This document shows positions 49,771 through 56,906 of a stretch of DNA of 64,000 nucleotides, piece after piece. The notes under the pieces are model-generated. The model was not told the DNA's origin. It saw nothing but the letters and a program-made list of their open reading frames with translations, and made no database searches. Position 1 is the stretch's first letter; each line of letters opens with the position of its first letter. A program made the position numbers and the translations under genes. Origin of the DNA: a virus; IMG/VR virus record IMGVR_UViG_3300028361_000013, positions 62,001-126,000 of that record, one strand, 5' to 3'.

Positions 49771-49811
49771 AGAATAAAATCTTTTTCCGATTCGCTTACA
49801 AAATGGTTGGC

Positions 49812-49888
49812 AAGAAAATATAAGGCAGGCTGGAGTCTACTCTTTCGGTTCACCTCGGTGACCAGACCCGTCTCGCTGTTCGCATCGA
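49812..49888 (-). ncRNA. Small RNA, member of the class B sRNA family
   Basis: Contains AAGAGTAGACTCCAGCCTGCC (split in two here: AAGAGTAGACTCCA and GCCTGCC) shared with copies at 54.6 and 63.6 kb, and a GGTCACCGAGGTGAACC hairpin. No frame. 3' end uncertain. Confidence 0.6.
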
Positions 49889-49893
49889 CATTT

Positions 49894-49923
49894 GTATAAC
49901 GATGTGTTTTTAAAAAGTTACAA
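49894..49923 (-). promoter_or_regulatory. Class B promoter
   Basis: Minus strand, conserved TTGTAACTTTTTAAA and CGTTATAC; drives the small RNA at 49,812. Confidence 0.85.
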
Positions 49924-49951
49924 ATCTGAATTTGACCAGTCCCGACTGGAC

Positions 49952-49983
49952 AAAAAAAAACCCCCAGCATAGCTGAAGGTTTT
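49952..49983 (-). terminator. Terminator
   Basis: AACCTTCAGC-TAT-GCTGGGGGTT with T9 on the minus strand; ends the gene at 50,004. Confidence 0.9.
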
Positions 49984-50003
49984 CATATATTTGTGTTCAG
50001 GGT

Positions 50004-50240
50004 TTAGGCTTTTCTTTTCCCTCTGGCGTGACCAGGAATCTTCTCGTTAGAGAGGTAATGCTTGGTAGGCTCTCCAAGCCCTTCAGCTTTAATCTTGTTT
50101 AGGATGCTTCCAACATCTTCTGGGTTCACACTTGAGAACGATAGAGTGTTAAATGTTTTTTTAACATTAACAATTCCTTCTTTGGTCTTCTTTTCGTGCG
50201 TGTCTTTCTTTGCGCCTGATACGTGTACTGTAAGTCTCAT
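50004..50240 (-). CDS. Small basic protein
   Basis: 78 residues; beta N-terminus, Lys-rich linker, helix, and basic tail H-A-R-G-K-R-K-A. No class B promoter directly upstream. Could bind nucleic acid; not recognised. Confidence 0.82.
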   Translation of the reverse strand: MRLTVHVSGAKKDTHEKKTKEGIVNVKKTFNTLSFSSVNPEDVGSILNKIKAEGLGEPTKHYLSNEKIPGHARGKRKA

Positions 50241-50276
50241 CTCTAATTAATTTTTATGTAAGCAAATGTAGTGATT

Positions 50277-50310
50277 AAAAAAGAGACTACCAAATGATAA
50301 TCTCTTTTTA
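50277..50310 (-). terminator. Terminator
   Basis: AAAGAGATTA / TAGTCTCTTT-type hairpin with T-tract on the minus strand, after the gene at 50,332. Confidence 0.85.
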
Positions 50311-50331
50311 GTTTATATTGTTTTTGCCTTC

Positions 50332-50667
50332 TTAGGGCTTACGTTTCTTTTTTGAATGCTGTATTGCCCTGCGCTTGTCCAGTTGCTCACCAGTCATATC
50401 CTGGTAGTCCTGTTTAATCTTTTTGTGTGCTGCCTGTGTCTTATCATAAATCTTCTTGGTATTCTCATGGGCTACCTTCGCAAAGGTGACCCTGGTAAAA
50501 GCCAGAGTAATTTCTAAAAATAGAAAAACTGCTGCAATCATTACCAGGCTTAACAGGACGGAGCCGCTCAGGATGTTTGCCAGAGCAGGTCCAAAAATAA
50601 TCGCCACCAGAAGCTCCAGAGCGAAAATTTGTTGTCTATATTTTTGTATCCAGAATAAATTAGTCAT
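50332..50667 (-). CDS. Two-helix membrane protein with basic tail
   Basis: 111 residues; transmembrane helices about 14-32 and 35-58, then an amphipathic, increasingly basic C-terminal helix (S-K-K-K-R-K-P end). Starts in an 8-bp overlap with the upstream gene. Unknown. Confidence 0.83.
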   Translation of the reverse strand: MTNLFWIQKYRQQIFALELLVAIIFGPALANILSGSVLLSLVMIAAVFLFLEITLAFTRVTFAKVAHENTKKIYDKTQAAHKKIKQDYQDMTGEQLDKRRAIQHSKKKRKP

Positions 50668-50845
50668 TGCTATGAGTTATTAAGTTATCGAGCGTCAACC
50701 CTTTCTCTTTTGCTTTGTCTGCCATAGCTCCTGAAGCTGCTGCAGCAATTAAGACCATCTCATGGTCTGAAGGAAGTTTTACATCTGAAGAGACTTCTAT
50801 TGTAATAGTAAGCACTCTTGTTTGTTTTGTTCTTGCGTCTGCCAT
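50660..50845 (-). CDS. Small hypothetical protein
   Basis: 61 residues; beta hairpin (V-L-T-I-T-I-E-V) then an Ala-rich helix. Four bp after the upstream gene. Unknown. Confidence 0.8.
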   Translation of the reverse strand: MADARTKQTRVLTITIEVSSDVKLPSDHEMVLIAAAASGAMADKAKEKGLTLDNLITHSND

Positions 50846-50849
50846 AATA

Positions 50850-51179
50850 TTAAAAGTTTCTGTTTACTAACATTTTTCTAACTACGTATCTCACTGTCAT
50901 TTTGGTAGGAACGTTATTGAATCCAGACCCCATGCAATTGTAAGTATAAACAGTATGACTAACTTCACCTCTCTTGAATCCGCCTTCTTCAGACTTCTCA
51001 ATTCTAACATCACCTTGCTTAACAAGTTCTTCAAAATCTCCAGAGGTATTACACTCAATCATATTTTTAACAACATGGTCAGCTGCCTTTTGACTTGGGA
51101 ACACTTCCATGTCATAGAAGTTAAATTTGTTCTCTAATTTGCTAAGCTGTCCAATTTCAATAATGTAAACGAATTTCAT
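50850..51179 (-). CDS. Hypothetical protein
   Basis: 109 residues, alpha/beta, basic C-terminus. Its leader contains a promoter followed by a terminator-type hairpin (51,202-51,274), so transcription into this gene may be attenuated. Unknown function. Confidence 0.83.
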   Translation of the reverse strand: MKFVYIIEIGQLSKLENKFNFYDMEVFPSQKAADHVVKNMIECNTSGDFEELVKQGDVRIEKSEEGGFKRGEVSHTVYTYNCMGSGFNNVPTKMTVRYVVRKMLVNRNF

Positions 51180-51201
51180 ATCTCTAAGTTTTAATGTGGT
51201 T

Positions 51202-51233
51202 AAAAAACCTGCATGAACAATCTCACGCAGGTT
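51202..51233 (-). terminator. Terminator or attenuator in the 51,179 leader
   Basis: ACCTGC / GCAGGT hairpin followed by T6 on the minus strand. It lies between class B promoter 51,245-51,274 and the ATG at 51,179, so RNA from that promoter must pass it. Confidence 0.85.
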
Positions 51234-51244
51234 ATGTTATATCT

Positions 51245-51274
51245 GTATAACGACAGGAATTTAAAAAGTTACAA
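51245..51274 (-). promoter_or_regulatory. Class B promoter
   Basis: Minus strand; starts 3 bp beyond the stop of the lipoprotein gene and precedes the attenuator. Confidence 0.88.
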
Positions 51275-51277
51275 AGT

Positions 51278-51781
51278 TTACTTACCAATAGCTAAAACAA
51301 CATGAGCCTGTGAGGCGTTTTGTGTTTCTATGTTATCATGGTTAAATACTTCTCCAGTAATTGTACTACTTGCATCATCATTGACTGCCAGAATATAATC
51401 TTCCCAATGAAACTCTAAAGGAACAGTTAACAAATAATTATTTGCATTATCATATATGTCTATCGTATAAACGAGACTGGTATCTACATTACATTGAAGT
51501 GTTGCAAAGTTTGGTGAAGTAACTCCATCAGAATAATTGGAGAATGTTGTAGACAAAGAGTCAACGGACTCATTTGGGCTTTTTATGACAACTTTGAAGT
51601 CATATCCTGCAAATCCATTGCCGTCATCAAAAGAATAAACCTGAAGGTTCATTGCTACTGGTTCATTGGTTGTGACAACTGTTGTGTCTGGTTCAGGTTT
51701 CGGTTCAATTGTTTCTTTCTTGCAACTTGAAATTGAAGTGAACAATCCTGCTAATGCTAATACTAATAAATACTTTTTCAT
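51278..51781 (-). CDS. Phage-encoded lipoprotein
   Basis: 167 residues. N-terminus M-K-K-Y-L-L-V-L-A-L-A-G-L-F-T-S-I-S-S-C with Cys20 as the lipidation site, followed by K-K-E and a Pro/Thr-rich linker, then a beta-sandwich-like domain. The lipobox S-S-C with following Lys is usual in Bacteroidota. It would be anchored in the membrane facing the periplasm or surface; phage lipoproteins of this type often block superinfection, but that is only inference. Class B promoter 22 bp upstream. Confidence 0.88.
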   Translation of the reverse strand: MKKYLLVLALAGLFTSISSCKKETIEPKPEPDTTVVTTNEPVAMNLQVYSFDDGNGFAGYDFKVVIKSPNESVDSLSTTFSNYSDGVTSPNFATLQCNVDTSLVYTIDIYDNANNYLLTVPLEFHWEDYILAVNDDASSTITGEVFNHDNIETQNASQAHVVLAIGK

Positions 51782-51803
51782 AATAATTGTTTTTAATTTA
51801 AGT

Positions 51804-51833
51804 GTATAACGATGTCAATTTAAAAAGTTACAA
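51804..51833 (-). promoter_or_regulatory. Class B promoter
   Basis: Minus strand, upstream of the lipoprotein gene. Confidence 0.9.
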
Positions 51834-51834
51834 T

Positions 51835-52047
51835 TTAGAATAAACTAAGCTGTGTACCTGGTTTTGGCTGTGTTTTGTTTACTGGAGTTCCGAGTCTCGG
51901 CTTTCCTTCTCCTGGCGTTCCAACCAGAATTTCTACATTACCAATTGCAGCGTACATTCCGCAAAGTGCGTCAATTGCTCTACGCCCTGGCTTATCTCTG
52001 TAGCCTGCGTGGTTTGCTTTGTGTTTTTTTGAATTTGGGTTTCCCAT
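51835..52047 (-). CDS. Small basic protein ending in a sliding-clamp-binding motif
   Basis: 70 residues, Lys/Pro/Gly-rich, low complexity, possibly disordered. The last five residues are Q-L-S-L-F, the consensus pentapeptide by which bacterial DNA polymerases and repair proteins bind the beta sliding clamp (Q-L-S/D-L-F). A terminal, exposed location is ideal for binding. The protein may recruit or block the host clamp; inference from the motif. Own class B promoter. Confidence 0.82.
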   Translation of the reverse strand: MGNPNSKKHKANHAGYRDKPGRRAIDALCGMYAAIGNVEILVGTPGEGKPRLGTPVNKTQPKPGTQLSLF

Positions 52048-52051
52048 GATT

Positions 52052-52081
52052 GTATAACGACAGGAATTTAAAAAGTTACAA
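52052..52081 (-). promoter_or_regulatory. Class B promoter
   Basis: Minus strand, directly upstream of ATG 52,047; only a few nt of leader. Confidence 0.9.
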
Positions 52082-52142
52082 TGAATAAATTCATTTTCCG
52101 CTTTGCTTGCAACTTCGTTGTTCGTAACGAAGCAACTTACTA

Positions 52143-52279
52143 TAAAAGCGAAAAGCTCGGTGACAAAACCGAGCTTTTCTGATAAGAGACAATTCCGTCA
52201 GGATATTCCACCTTCAGGATAGACAACTAAAACTTCCAAAAGGAAATCTCGTTAGAATGTAGGTATCTTTCAGCCTACA
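52143..52279 (-). ncRNA. Small structured RNA with class A promoter and terminator
   Basis: About 137 nt. 5' hairpin AATGTAGG / CCTACATT (52,256-52,281), a middle part with two TATCCTGA-(A/C)-GG repeats, and a 3' terminator AAAAGCTCGG / CCGAGCTTTT (52,151-52,178). No coding frame. The promoter, hairpin and terminator in order define a free-standing RNA gene. Confidence 0.75.
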
Positions 52280-52284
52280 TTATC

Positions 52285-52312
52285 TTATACGTTTATAAAT
52301 TTAGAATGTTCT
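52285..52312 (-). promoter_or_regulatory. Class A promoter, minus strand
   Basis: AGAACAT 52,312-52,306, 14 bp, CGTATAA 52,291-52,285; reads the small RNA at 52,143. Confidence 0.88.
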
Positions 52313-52317
52313 ATTTT

Positions 52318-52887
52318 TTATGAATTATTTTCAGAGTCACCTGAACCAGGATTCTTCTTCTCCTTCAGGATTGCACTAATCTCTGTTGCAGATTCATAGT
52401 CATCATCCTTAATAGCTTTTGCCAAGAGTTTCTCTAACTCCTTGACACTCATATCTTTAAGTTCTACATTTGTCTTGCCGCTCAAGCCAGCAGCCATTGC
52501 GTTAAAAATCATCTCACTCATTTTTCCCAGTTCAGGTTTATTGGATGATGTTTCTCCTGTGTTCAGGTTTGTAACAGTCATGTTTGAGCCTGGCGGCATC
52601 ATTCCCTGAAATATACTGGATATGGATTGCGGCTGGCTTTGTTTTACAATTTCCTGATTTAGCTTTGTTGTCTGCTCCAGGATTTCACCGAACAGCATAA
52701 TTGCCTTTCCGATTGTTGCGGCAACGATTACTGACATAAGCAATGTTATTCCCAGGCCTGCTGCCATGATTCCTTCGAACATAAACCCCTGTGGTTTTAT
52801 TAGGTTGTCAATAATAAAATAGCTACCCCCAGCTGTAAGAGCTAAGCCTATCAGGATTGATAAGTATATGATAATTCCTCTGTGCAT
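52318..52887 (-). CDS. Membrane protein with UVR-like C-terminal helix pair
   Basis: 189 residues. Two transmembrane helices (about 6-25 and 37-66), a Gln/Ser/Pro-rich linker, then about 145-172 (M-S-V-K-E-L-E-K-L-L-A-K-A-I-K-D-D-D-Y-E-S-A) similar to the UVR helix hairpin of UvrB/C, a protein interaction unit. Unknown role. Its stop is just upstream of the class A promoter of the small RNA. Confidence 0.8.
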   Translation of the reverse strand: MHRGIIIYLSILIGLALTAGGSYFIIDNLIKPQGFMFEGIMAAGLGITLLMSVIVAATIGKAIMLFGEILEQTTKLNQEIVKQSQPQSISSIFQGMMPPGSNMTVTNLNTGETSSNKPELGKMSEMIFNAMAAGLSGKTNVELKDMSVKELEKLLAKAIKDDDYESATEISAILKEKKNPGSGDSENNS

Positions 52888-52944
52888 AAAAAAAGTCTTT
52901 GCACAAAGATACGCAAAGACTTTTACAAATAAAAATTATTTATG

Positions 52945-53190
52945 TTATTCTGACAACTTTTCGATTATCTCCTGCAGCTCCTGGACATCCTCTTCTTCTT
53001 CAGGAAGGAATTCTATTTCGTTTATGATAACTTGTAATTCTTCAGCTGAAGATATTACTTTAAAAACTGCTGTTGCTTCTTCTACTTCTGGATAAATTTG
53101 TTCAATGGTTTCAATCAGTTGTTGATTTTCTGTCTGGTAACAAAGTTCTACTATTTCTTCAAACAATTGTTTTGCTTCTTTTAGGTTCAT
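52945..53190 (-). CDS. Small acidic protein
   Basis: 81 residues, very acidic (E-E-E-E-D), helical. No class B promoter on this strand directly upstream; a divergent plus-strand class B promoter lies about 60 bp away. Unknown; could be a DNA mimic by charge. Confidence 0.8.
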   Translation of the reverse strand: MNLKEAKQLFEEIVELCYQTENQQLIETIEQIYPEVEEATAVFKVISSAEELQVIINEIEFLPEEEEDVQELQEIIEKLSE

Positions 53191-53246
53191 GGTTGTTGGT
53201 TTTAGATTTTCTGATAAATATGAATTAAAAACCAGAATTCCAACGG

Positions 53247-53277
53247 TTGTAACTTTTTAAACCATTATCGTTATAAC
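53247..53277 (+). promoter_or_regulatory. Class B promoter, plus strand
   Basis: TTGTAACTTTTTAAAC ... TCGTTATAAC, the only intact class B copy pointing right; followed by a small RNA, not a gene. Confidence 0.82.
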
Positions 53278-53282
53278 TATGT

Positions 53283-53390
53283 CCCTTGAGTGAAACAGGC
53301 AAGGTAAGAATAAGTGCCCTGTGCCTTAAAGTCAAGAGCACAGCCTTGACAGGCAATCCACCCCTGCCCTAAACTTTCCTTAGACAAAAT
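53283..53390 (+). ncRNA. Small RNA, plus-strand member of the class B sRNA family
   Basis: CCTTG / CAAGG hairpin, then TGCC-GTCAAG / CTTGAC-GGCA double stem (about 53,322-53,364), then CCCCTGCCCTAAACTTTCC, the end motif shared with the minus-strand copies. No frame. 3' end uncertain; the bidirectional terminator at 53,398 is the latest possible end. Confidence 0.65.
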
Positions 53391-53397
53391 TGGTCAC

Positions 53398-53427
53398 AAA
53401 AAAAGGAGAACATTTCTGCTCTCCTTA
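53398..53427. terminator. Bidirectional terminator
   Basis: AAGGAGA / TCTCCTT hairpin; T7 on the minus strand ends the DUF932 gene, weaker T-tract on the plus strand. Confidence 0.85.
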
Positions 53428-53445
53428 AGTTTGTTGTTTAGCATC

Positions 53446-54321
53446 TTATGCATCAAGTAATTCAAGACCTAAGCCATAAACAATTTGGTTTGCTTTGTTC
53501 TTTGCTCCGAACATTGTACTCAACTCATTTGAACCTCTTGAGTTCATAATATGTGTAGAATAATGTGTGACCCCATTGAATAATCCCCAAGCGTTGTTAC
53601 CAAGCTCTGCCATTTCTGTTCTAATACTTGCAGTAATGTCATCAATCTTGTTCAACTTTTGAGAAGACAACTCTGTGTTTCTCTCCTTAACAGTCATTGC
53701 TCTCTCTTCAACAGTCAAATCAACAAGACGTGCAAGACATTCTTGAACAATCTTTTCATCAATTTTTGTGTTATGAAATCTCTCAAAGTTTTCGTATAAA
53801 TTTCTTTCGTAATCTCTATACGTTTGAATGTTTTTAATAATGTCTTCAACTCTTACCATGTTATTTACAGTAAGTCTGCTTTTGAAGTCCTTCACAATTG
53901 AAGAGAATTCATTTGTGCATCTAAGGTAAGTATTTGTGTGACCAATAAAGAAGCTACGCCCTCCGTCAAATCCAACACCAATTGTTAACTTACCTTCAAT
54001 CTTTGAGCCTGCAATCTCAAGAGGCTCGCTCATTTCCATCTGACAAGTAATCACGGGCTTGTTAGCTCCCATTTGCCCTTCAACACTATTGTCATTCCAA
54101 TCCTTAAAAATAAGTCCAGAACCTCCAATTGCACCTGCAACTTCGTTTGCTGTATCAGAGAATTGTTGAGTTGTCATTGGCGTATAAGACTCTTTCATAA
54201 CAGCAATGCTTGACCCATTGTCATCACGAGTAATTTCTTTGTACCCTTTTATAGGGTTTCCATTAATGTCAAGAATTCCTGTTTGCTTAATGTCCCAGTT
54301 AAATGCATTTTCATTTTTCAT
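53446..54321 (-). CDS. DUF932 family protein (plasmid/phage conserved, TIGR03299-like)
   Basis: 291 residues from ATG 54,321. Features of the family: Y-T-P-M-T-T-Q-Q-F-S ... G-S-G-L-I-F-K-D-W, A-N-K-P-V-I-T-C-Q-M, D-G-G-R-S-F-F-I-G-H-T-N-T-Y-L-R-C-T-N, and the C-terminal N-N-A-W-G-L-F-N-G-V-T-H-Y. Such proteins are common on plasmids and phages; a role in DNA transfer or recombination is suspected only. Two promoters precede it in tandem: class A (54,468-54,495) and class B (54,380-54,409). Confidence 0.88.
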   Translation of the reverse strand: MKNENAFNWDIKQTGILDINGNPIKGYKEITRDDNGSSIAVMKESYTPMTTQQFSDTANEVAGAIGGSGLIFKDWNDNSVEGQMGANKPVITCQMEMSEPLEIAGSKIEGKLTIGVGFDGGRSFFIGHTNTYLRCTNEFSSIVKDFKSRLTVNNMVRVEDIIKNIQTYRDYERNLYENFERFHNTKIDEKIVQECLARLVDLTVEERAMTVKERNTELSSQKLNKIDDITASIRTEMAELGNNAWGLFNGVTHYSTHIMNSRGSNELSTMFGAKNKANQIVYGLGLELLDA

Positions 54322-54379
54322 AATAATTGTTTTTTGCGACTGCAAAGCAGGTCTTGCCCTGCGGTCATTGGTTATGACT

Positions 54380-54409
54380 GTATAACGACATAGATTTAAA
54401 AAGTTACAA
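54380..54409 (-). promoter_or_regulatory. Class B promoter
   Basis: Minus strand, followed by a 58-nt leader to the DUF932 start. Confidence 0.9.
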
Positions 54410-54467
54410 AATGTTACAAAATGTTACAAAGTGTAAAAAATATAAATCTATTTGTTCTTTCATTATC

Positions 54468-54495
54468 TTATACGTAAGAGATTTTAAAATGTTCT
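54468..54495 (-). promoter_or_regulatory. Class A promoter, minus strand
   Basis: AGAACAT 54,495-54,489, 14 bp, CGTATAA 54,474-54,468; upstream of the class B promoter of DUF932. A triple ATGTTACAAA repeat (about 54,410-54,430) lies between them. Confidence 0.85.
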
Positions 54496-54569
54496 ACCTA
54501 AAACAATCTTTTTTAGGCGATATGTTAATAACGGGCTTTATTTTTCTAAAATTATAAATTTATATTTCA

Positions 54570-54658
54570 CGAGAGTATTGGGCAGGTTGGAGCTTGTTCA
54601 CAAAATCCAACGCACGTTGGAGTCTACTCTTCCGACTTTCTCCGCCAGGCCCTTTTCT
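54570..54658 (-). ncRNA. Small RNA, member of the class B sRNA family
   Basis: Contains G-GAAGAGTAGACTCCAAC (54,618-54,634) and a second C-T-CCAACCTGCCC near the 3' end. No frame. 3' end uncertain. Confidence 0.6.
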
Positions 54659-54663
54659 TATTT

Positions 54664-54693
54664 GTATAACGATGGATATTTAAAAAGTTACAA
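54664..54693 (-). promoter_or_regulatory. Class B promoter
   Basis: Minus strand; drives the small RNA at 54,570. Confidence 0.88.
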
Positions 54694-54718
54694 CGCTGCG
54701 CTCGTTCGGGGCAACGCA

Positions 54719-54753
54719 CAAAAAACCCCGTGGTGTATCATAACCACGGGGCA
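54719..54753 (-). terminator. Terminator
   Basis: CCCCGTGGTT / ACCACGGGG hairpin with T6 on the minus strand; ends the sigma-factor unit. The 135 bp between it and the sigma gene hold only a small CGGTC / GACCG hairpin (about 54,866-54,880). Confidence 0.92.
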
Positions 54754-54890
54754 CTTAAACTATTGGCGCTAACGCTTTGCTTCATTCACCGAACTAATAG
54801 CTTTTTATCATAACACTACTTCCAGACAATAGTCACTACACTATCACATCCCAGTAGTATGGGGTCGGTCATAAGACCGTTGGTTTTATG

Positions 54891-55532
54891 TTATGAGACA
54901 TTATTTTCAAGGTTAGCTAATTTCTTTTTAAGAATCTCTTTACCTCTTGCAACAGCTGTTCTAAGTGTTGAATTCAATTCAAGACCAAGAGCCTTTGCCG
55001 TTTCTTCAAAACTCATTTCATCAATGTATCTGCAAATCATTAATTCACGAACTTTTTTGGACTTAATAGAATTAACTGCATCAGAAACTTGTTTTGTTAC
55101 CTCATCATGAACAAGAATTTGCAATGGGTTTGGAGTATCTGAATCTAATTGAAATTCCATTCCATCATTGTCGTCTGACGTCTTACTTTGAAGCGAATCC
55201 AAAGAAAGAACTTCGAACTTTGCTTTTCTCAACAAGTCAATCAAAGAGTTGTTTGCAATCTTGTACAACCAAGTAGAAAATGCACCCACTTTTGGGTCAT
55301 AAGTGTTAATGTTCTCATGCGCCTTTACAAAAGTTATCATAAGCAAATCCTCAGCAACATCTGTATCTCTCAATCTCTTGAGGAAGTGAATGCGGACTTG
55401 TTGGTTGTGTCTACCATACAGCTTACTAAAAGCATCATCTTTTGCTCTTGCTGTGGCATTAATATCTTGAAGCACTGCTACGTTTGCTTTATCTTTAGTA
55501 GCTTGTTCTGAATCTTTCTTTACGTTTGTCAT
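54891..55532 (-). CDS. ECF-type sigma factor
   Basis: 213 residues, two-domain sigma-70 of the ECF size class. Region 2 (about 36-103): F-S-K-L-Y-G-R-H, D-V-A-E-D-L-L-M-I-T-F-V-K-A, F-S-T-W-L-Y-K-I-A-N-N (the core-binding and -10 recognition helices). Region 4 (about 149-205): I-K-S-K-K-V-R-E-L-M-I-C-R-Y-I-D-E-M-S-F-E-E-T-A-K-A-L-G, a helix-turn-helix for the -35. It would redirect host RNA polymerase to phage promoters. Class A (AGAACAT / CGTATAA) and class B (TGTAAC / CGTTATAC) are both ECF-like and are the obvious candidates. It is itself read from a class B promoter; if it recognises class B, it would activate its own synthesis. Confidence 0.93.
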   Translation of the reverse strand: MTNVKKDSEQATKDKANVAVLQDINATARAKDDAFSKLYGRHNQQVRIHFLKRLRDTDVAEDLLMITFVKAHENINTYDPKVGAFSTWLYKIANNSLIDLLRKAKFEVLSLDSLQSKTSDDNDGMEFQLDSDTPNPLQILVHDEVTKQVSDAVNSIKSKKVRELMICRYIDEMSFEETAKALGLELNSTLRTAVARGKEILKKKLANLENNVS

Positions 55533-55560
55533 ATCTCTCTCTATTTATTGGTTCGTGTAT

Positions 55561-55590
55561 GTATAACGATGGTTATTTAAAAAGTTACAA
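55561..55590 (-). promoter_or_regulatory. Class B promoter of the sigma gene
   Basis: Minus strand; overlaps the last codons of the upstream RadA-like gene; 28-nt leader to ATG 55,532. Confidence 0.9.
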
Positions 55591-56485
55591 AATACTTTTT
55601 AGTTAATTCACTCATCAGTTTTGTAACTGATAAACAAATCTCAAGGTCATCATCAATAGAATTATAAATCACCTTAATCTTCTTGTTGAATTCTTTCTTA
55701 AATACAGAATACGAATCGTGGTTCCTGTAGGCGTTTGAATACTGGAAGATGATGTTCATTAACATCTCTGGCAAAGTGACACCCATTTTAATTACATCCC
55801 ATTCTTCTTGAGTGTAGAACTTCATCACCTCAACTCCTGAAGAGAACTCATAATAAATCGAGTCCAGTTGACCCATTCTATTTTTCTTCGTATCCATTGT
55901 TCTAACTCCTGTTTTAGAGTTGTACTCTAAGTGTACCTGAACATCCGCATCGAACAACATTCCTGACGGTCCTGAAAACGTGTTGTCTTTATTCAACTGA
56001 CAAATAAGAATTACAATTCCTTGCGTCTCATCTTTCCATCTGTATAAAGAGTCCAGTACGTGGTGGTAAGCCTCATCTTTTCCCATGCCTTTTTTCCTAA
56101 GTTGTTTCACAGCGTGTTGAAGTGAATCAACCATAACAAATCTTGGCTTATCTCTATAAATGAAATCCATGAACTCATCAAAGTCTTGGTAATCTTTCCC
56201 GTCAGTAATAAAACAGTTGGAATGTGTTTTAATTCTAAGAGTTTGTCTCTTAACTGAAGACGCTAAACTTTCTAAGGCGTGAAATAATGTTGGTTTTTTA
56301 ATTTCTCTTTGAATCAGTTTGCAAAGAGTTGTCTTACCTGCACCTGAAGTTCCTGTCATAAGAATCAGGTTTCCAAGTTCGAACCCTCCATTGTTAGAAA
56401 GGAACAGGTCAAGAGTTTTAATCCCTGTCTTAATAGACGGAGTATTAATAATCTCAACTTCATCATATGTTCTTTTCGTTTTCAT
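55577..56485 (-). CDS. RadA/Sms-like RecA-fold ATPase
   Basis: 302 residues. G-G-F-E-L-G-N-L-I-L-M-T-G-T-S-G-A-G-K-T-T (Walker A at 45-52), F-V-M-V-D-S (Walker B, 116-121), and K-N-R-M-G (201-205), corresponding to the K-N-R-F-G motif that is diagnostic of RadA/Sms, a hexameric DNA translocase in recombination. The N-terminal zinc finger and C-terminal Lon-like domain of cellular RadA are missing, so it is a minimal core. It could act in phage recombination or as a DnaB-type helicase. Confidence 0.85.
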   Translation of the reverse strand: MKTKRTYDEVEIINTPSIKTGIKTLDLFLSNNGGFELGNLILMTGTSGAGKTTLCKLIQREIKKPTLFHALESLASSVKRQTLRIKTHSNCFITDGKDYQDFDEFMDFIYRDKPRFVMVDSLQHAVKQLRKKGMGKDEAYHHVLDSLYRWKDETQGIVILICQLNKDNTFSGPSGMLFDADVQVHLEYNSKTGVRTMDTKKNRMGQLDSIYYEFSSGVEVMKFYTQEEWDVIKMGVTLPEMLMNIIFQYSNAYRNHDSYSVFKKEFNKKIKVIYNSIDDDLEICLSVTKLMSELTKKYFVTF

Positions 56486-56492
56486 CTTTATC

Positions 56493-56702
56493 TTAGTTTA
56501 ATTTTGCTGTATCATTGTATACTGGAGAAACATCTGTAAATGCTACATATGTTACTGCCTCAGCAGCGAGCATTCTTGTGACCAACTTGTCACACACTAT
56601 GAATGTATCGAAAAATGCTTCATCAGTCATCATCCCTCTAAGCATATCATACTCTCCTTTGTTTATAATCTTTTTCTTTATGCTAAAATCTCTCTTCTTC
56701 AT
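56493..56702 (-). CDS. Small hypothetical protein
   Basis: 69 residues, basic start (K-K-R-D-F-S-I-K-K-K), helical. Seven bp before the RadA-like gene, so both share the class B promoter at 56,713. Unknown. Confidence 0.8.
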   Translation of the reverse strand: MKKRDFSIKKKIINKGEYDMLRGMMTDEAFFDTFIVCDKLVTRMLAAEAVTYVAFTDVSPVYNDTAKLN

Positions 56703-56712
56703 GACTATTATG

Positions 56713-56742
56713 TTTATAACGATTAATATTTAAAAAGTTACA
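56713..56742 (-). promoter_or_regulatory. Class B promoter
   Basis: Minus strand, slight variant (TGTAACTTTTTAAATATT, GTTATAAA); reads the 56,702 and RadA-like genes. Confidence 0.8.
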
Positions 56743-56753
56743 GTCTGTATTAT

Positions 56754-56900
56754 TCAGGCCTTTGGAGTGGGGTTCACTTTCGGTGCGGGCACTGTCCATG
56801 GGTCTCCTCTCCTTGGTTTCTCCTTGGGCTTTTCCGTTGGAGATGGTTTCGTAACTGGCTTTGGTTCTACCAAAGGTTCAATCATCTGTATATTCCTCAT
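56754..56900 (-). CDS. Proline/lysine-rich small protein, leaderless
   Basis: 48 residues; P-K-P-V-T-K-P-S-P-T-E-K-P-K-E-K-P pattern, likely disordered. Its ATG is exactly 6 nt beyond the minus-strand class A -10 box, which supports it as a real gene despite its size. A plus-strand frame over the same bases is considered a shadow. Function unknown; may be a linker-type adaptor. Confidence 0.75.
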   Translation of the reverse strand: MRNIQMIEPLVEPKPVTKPSPTEKPKEKPRRGDPWTVPAPKVNPTPKA

Positions 56901-56906
56901 CTTATA

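Noticed and set aside
49578-49970. Minus-strand frame of 130 codons
   Set aside because: It runs through two class B promoters and two small-RNA copies; the similar parts of its translation are just the repeated promoter sequence.
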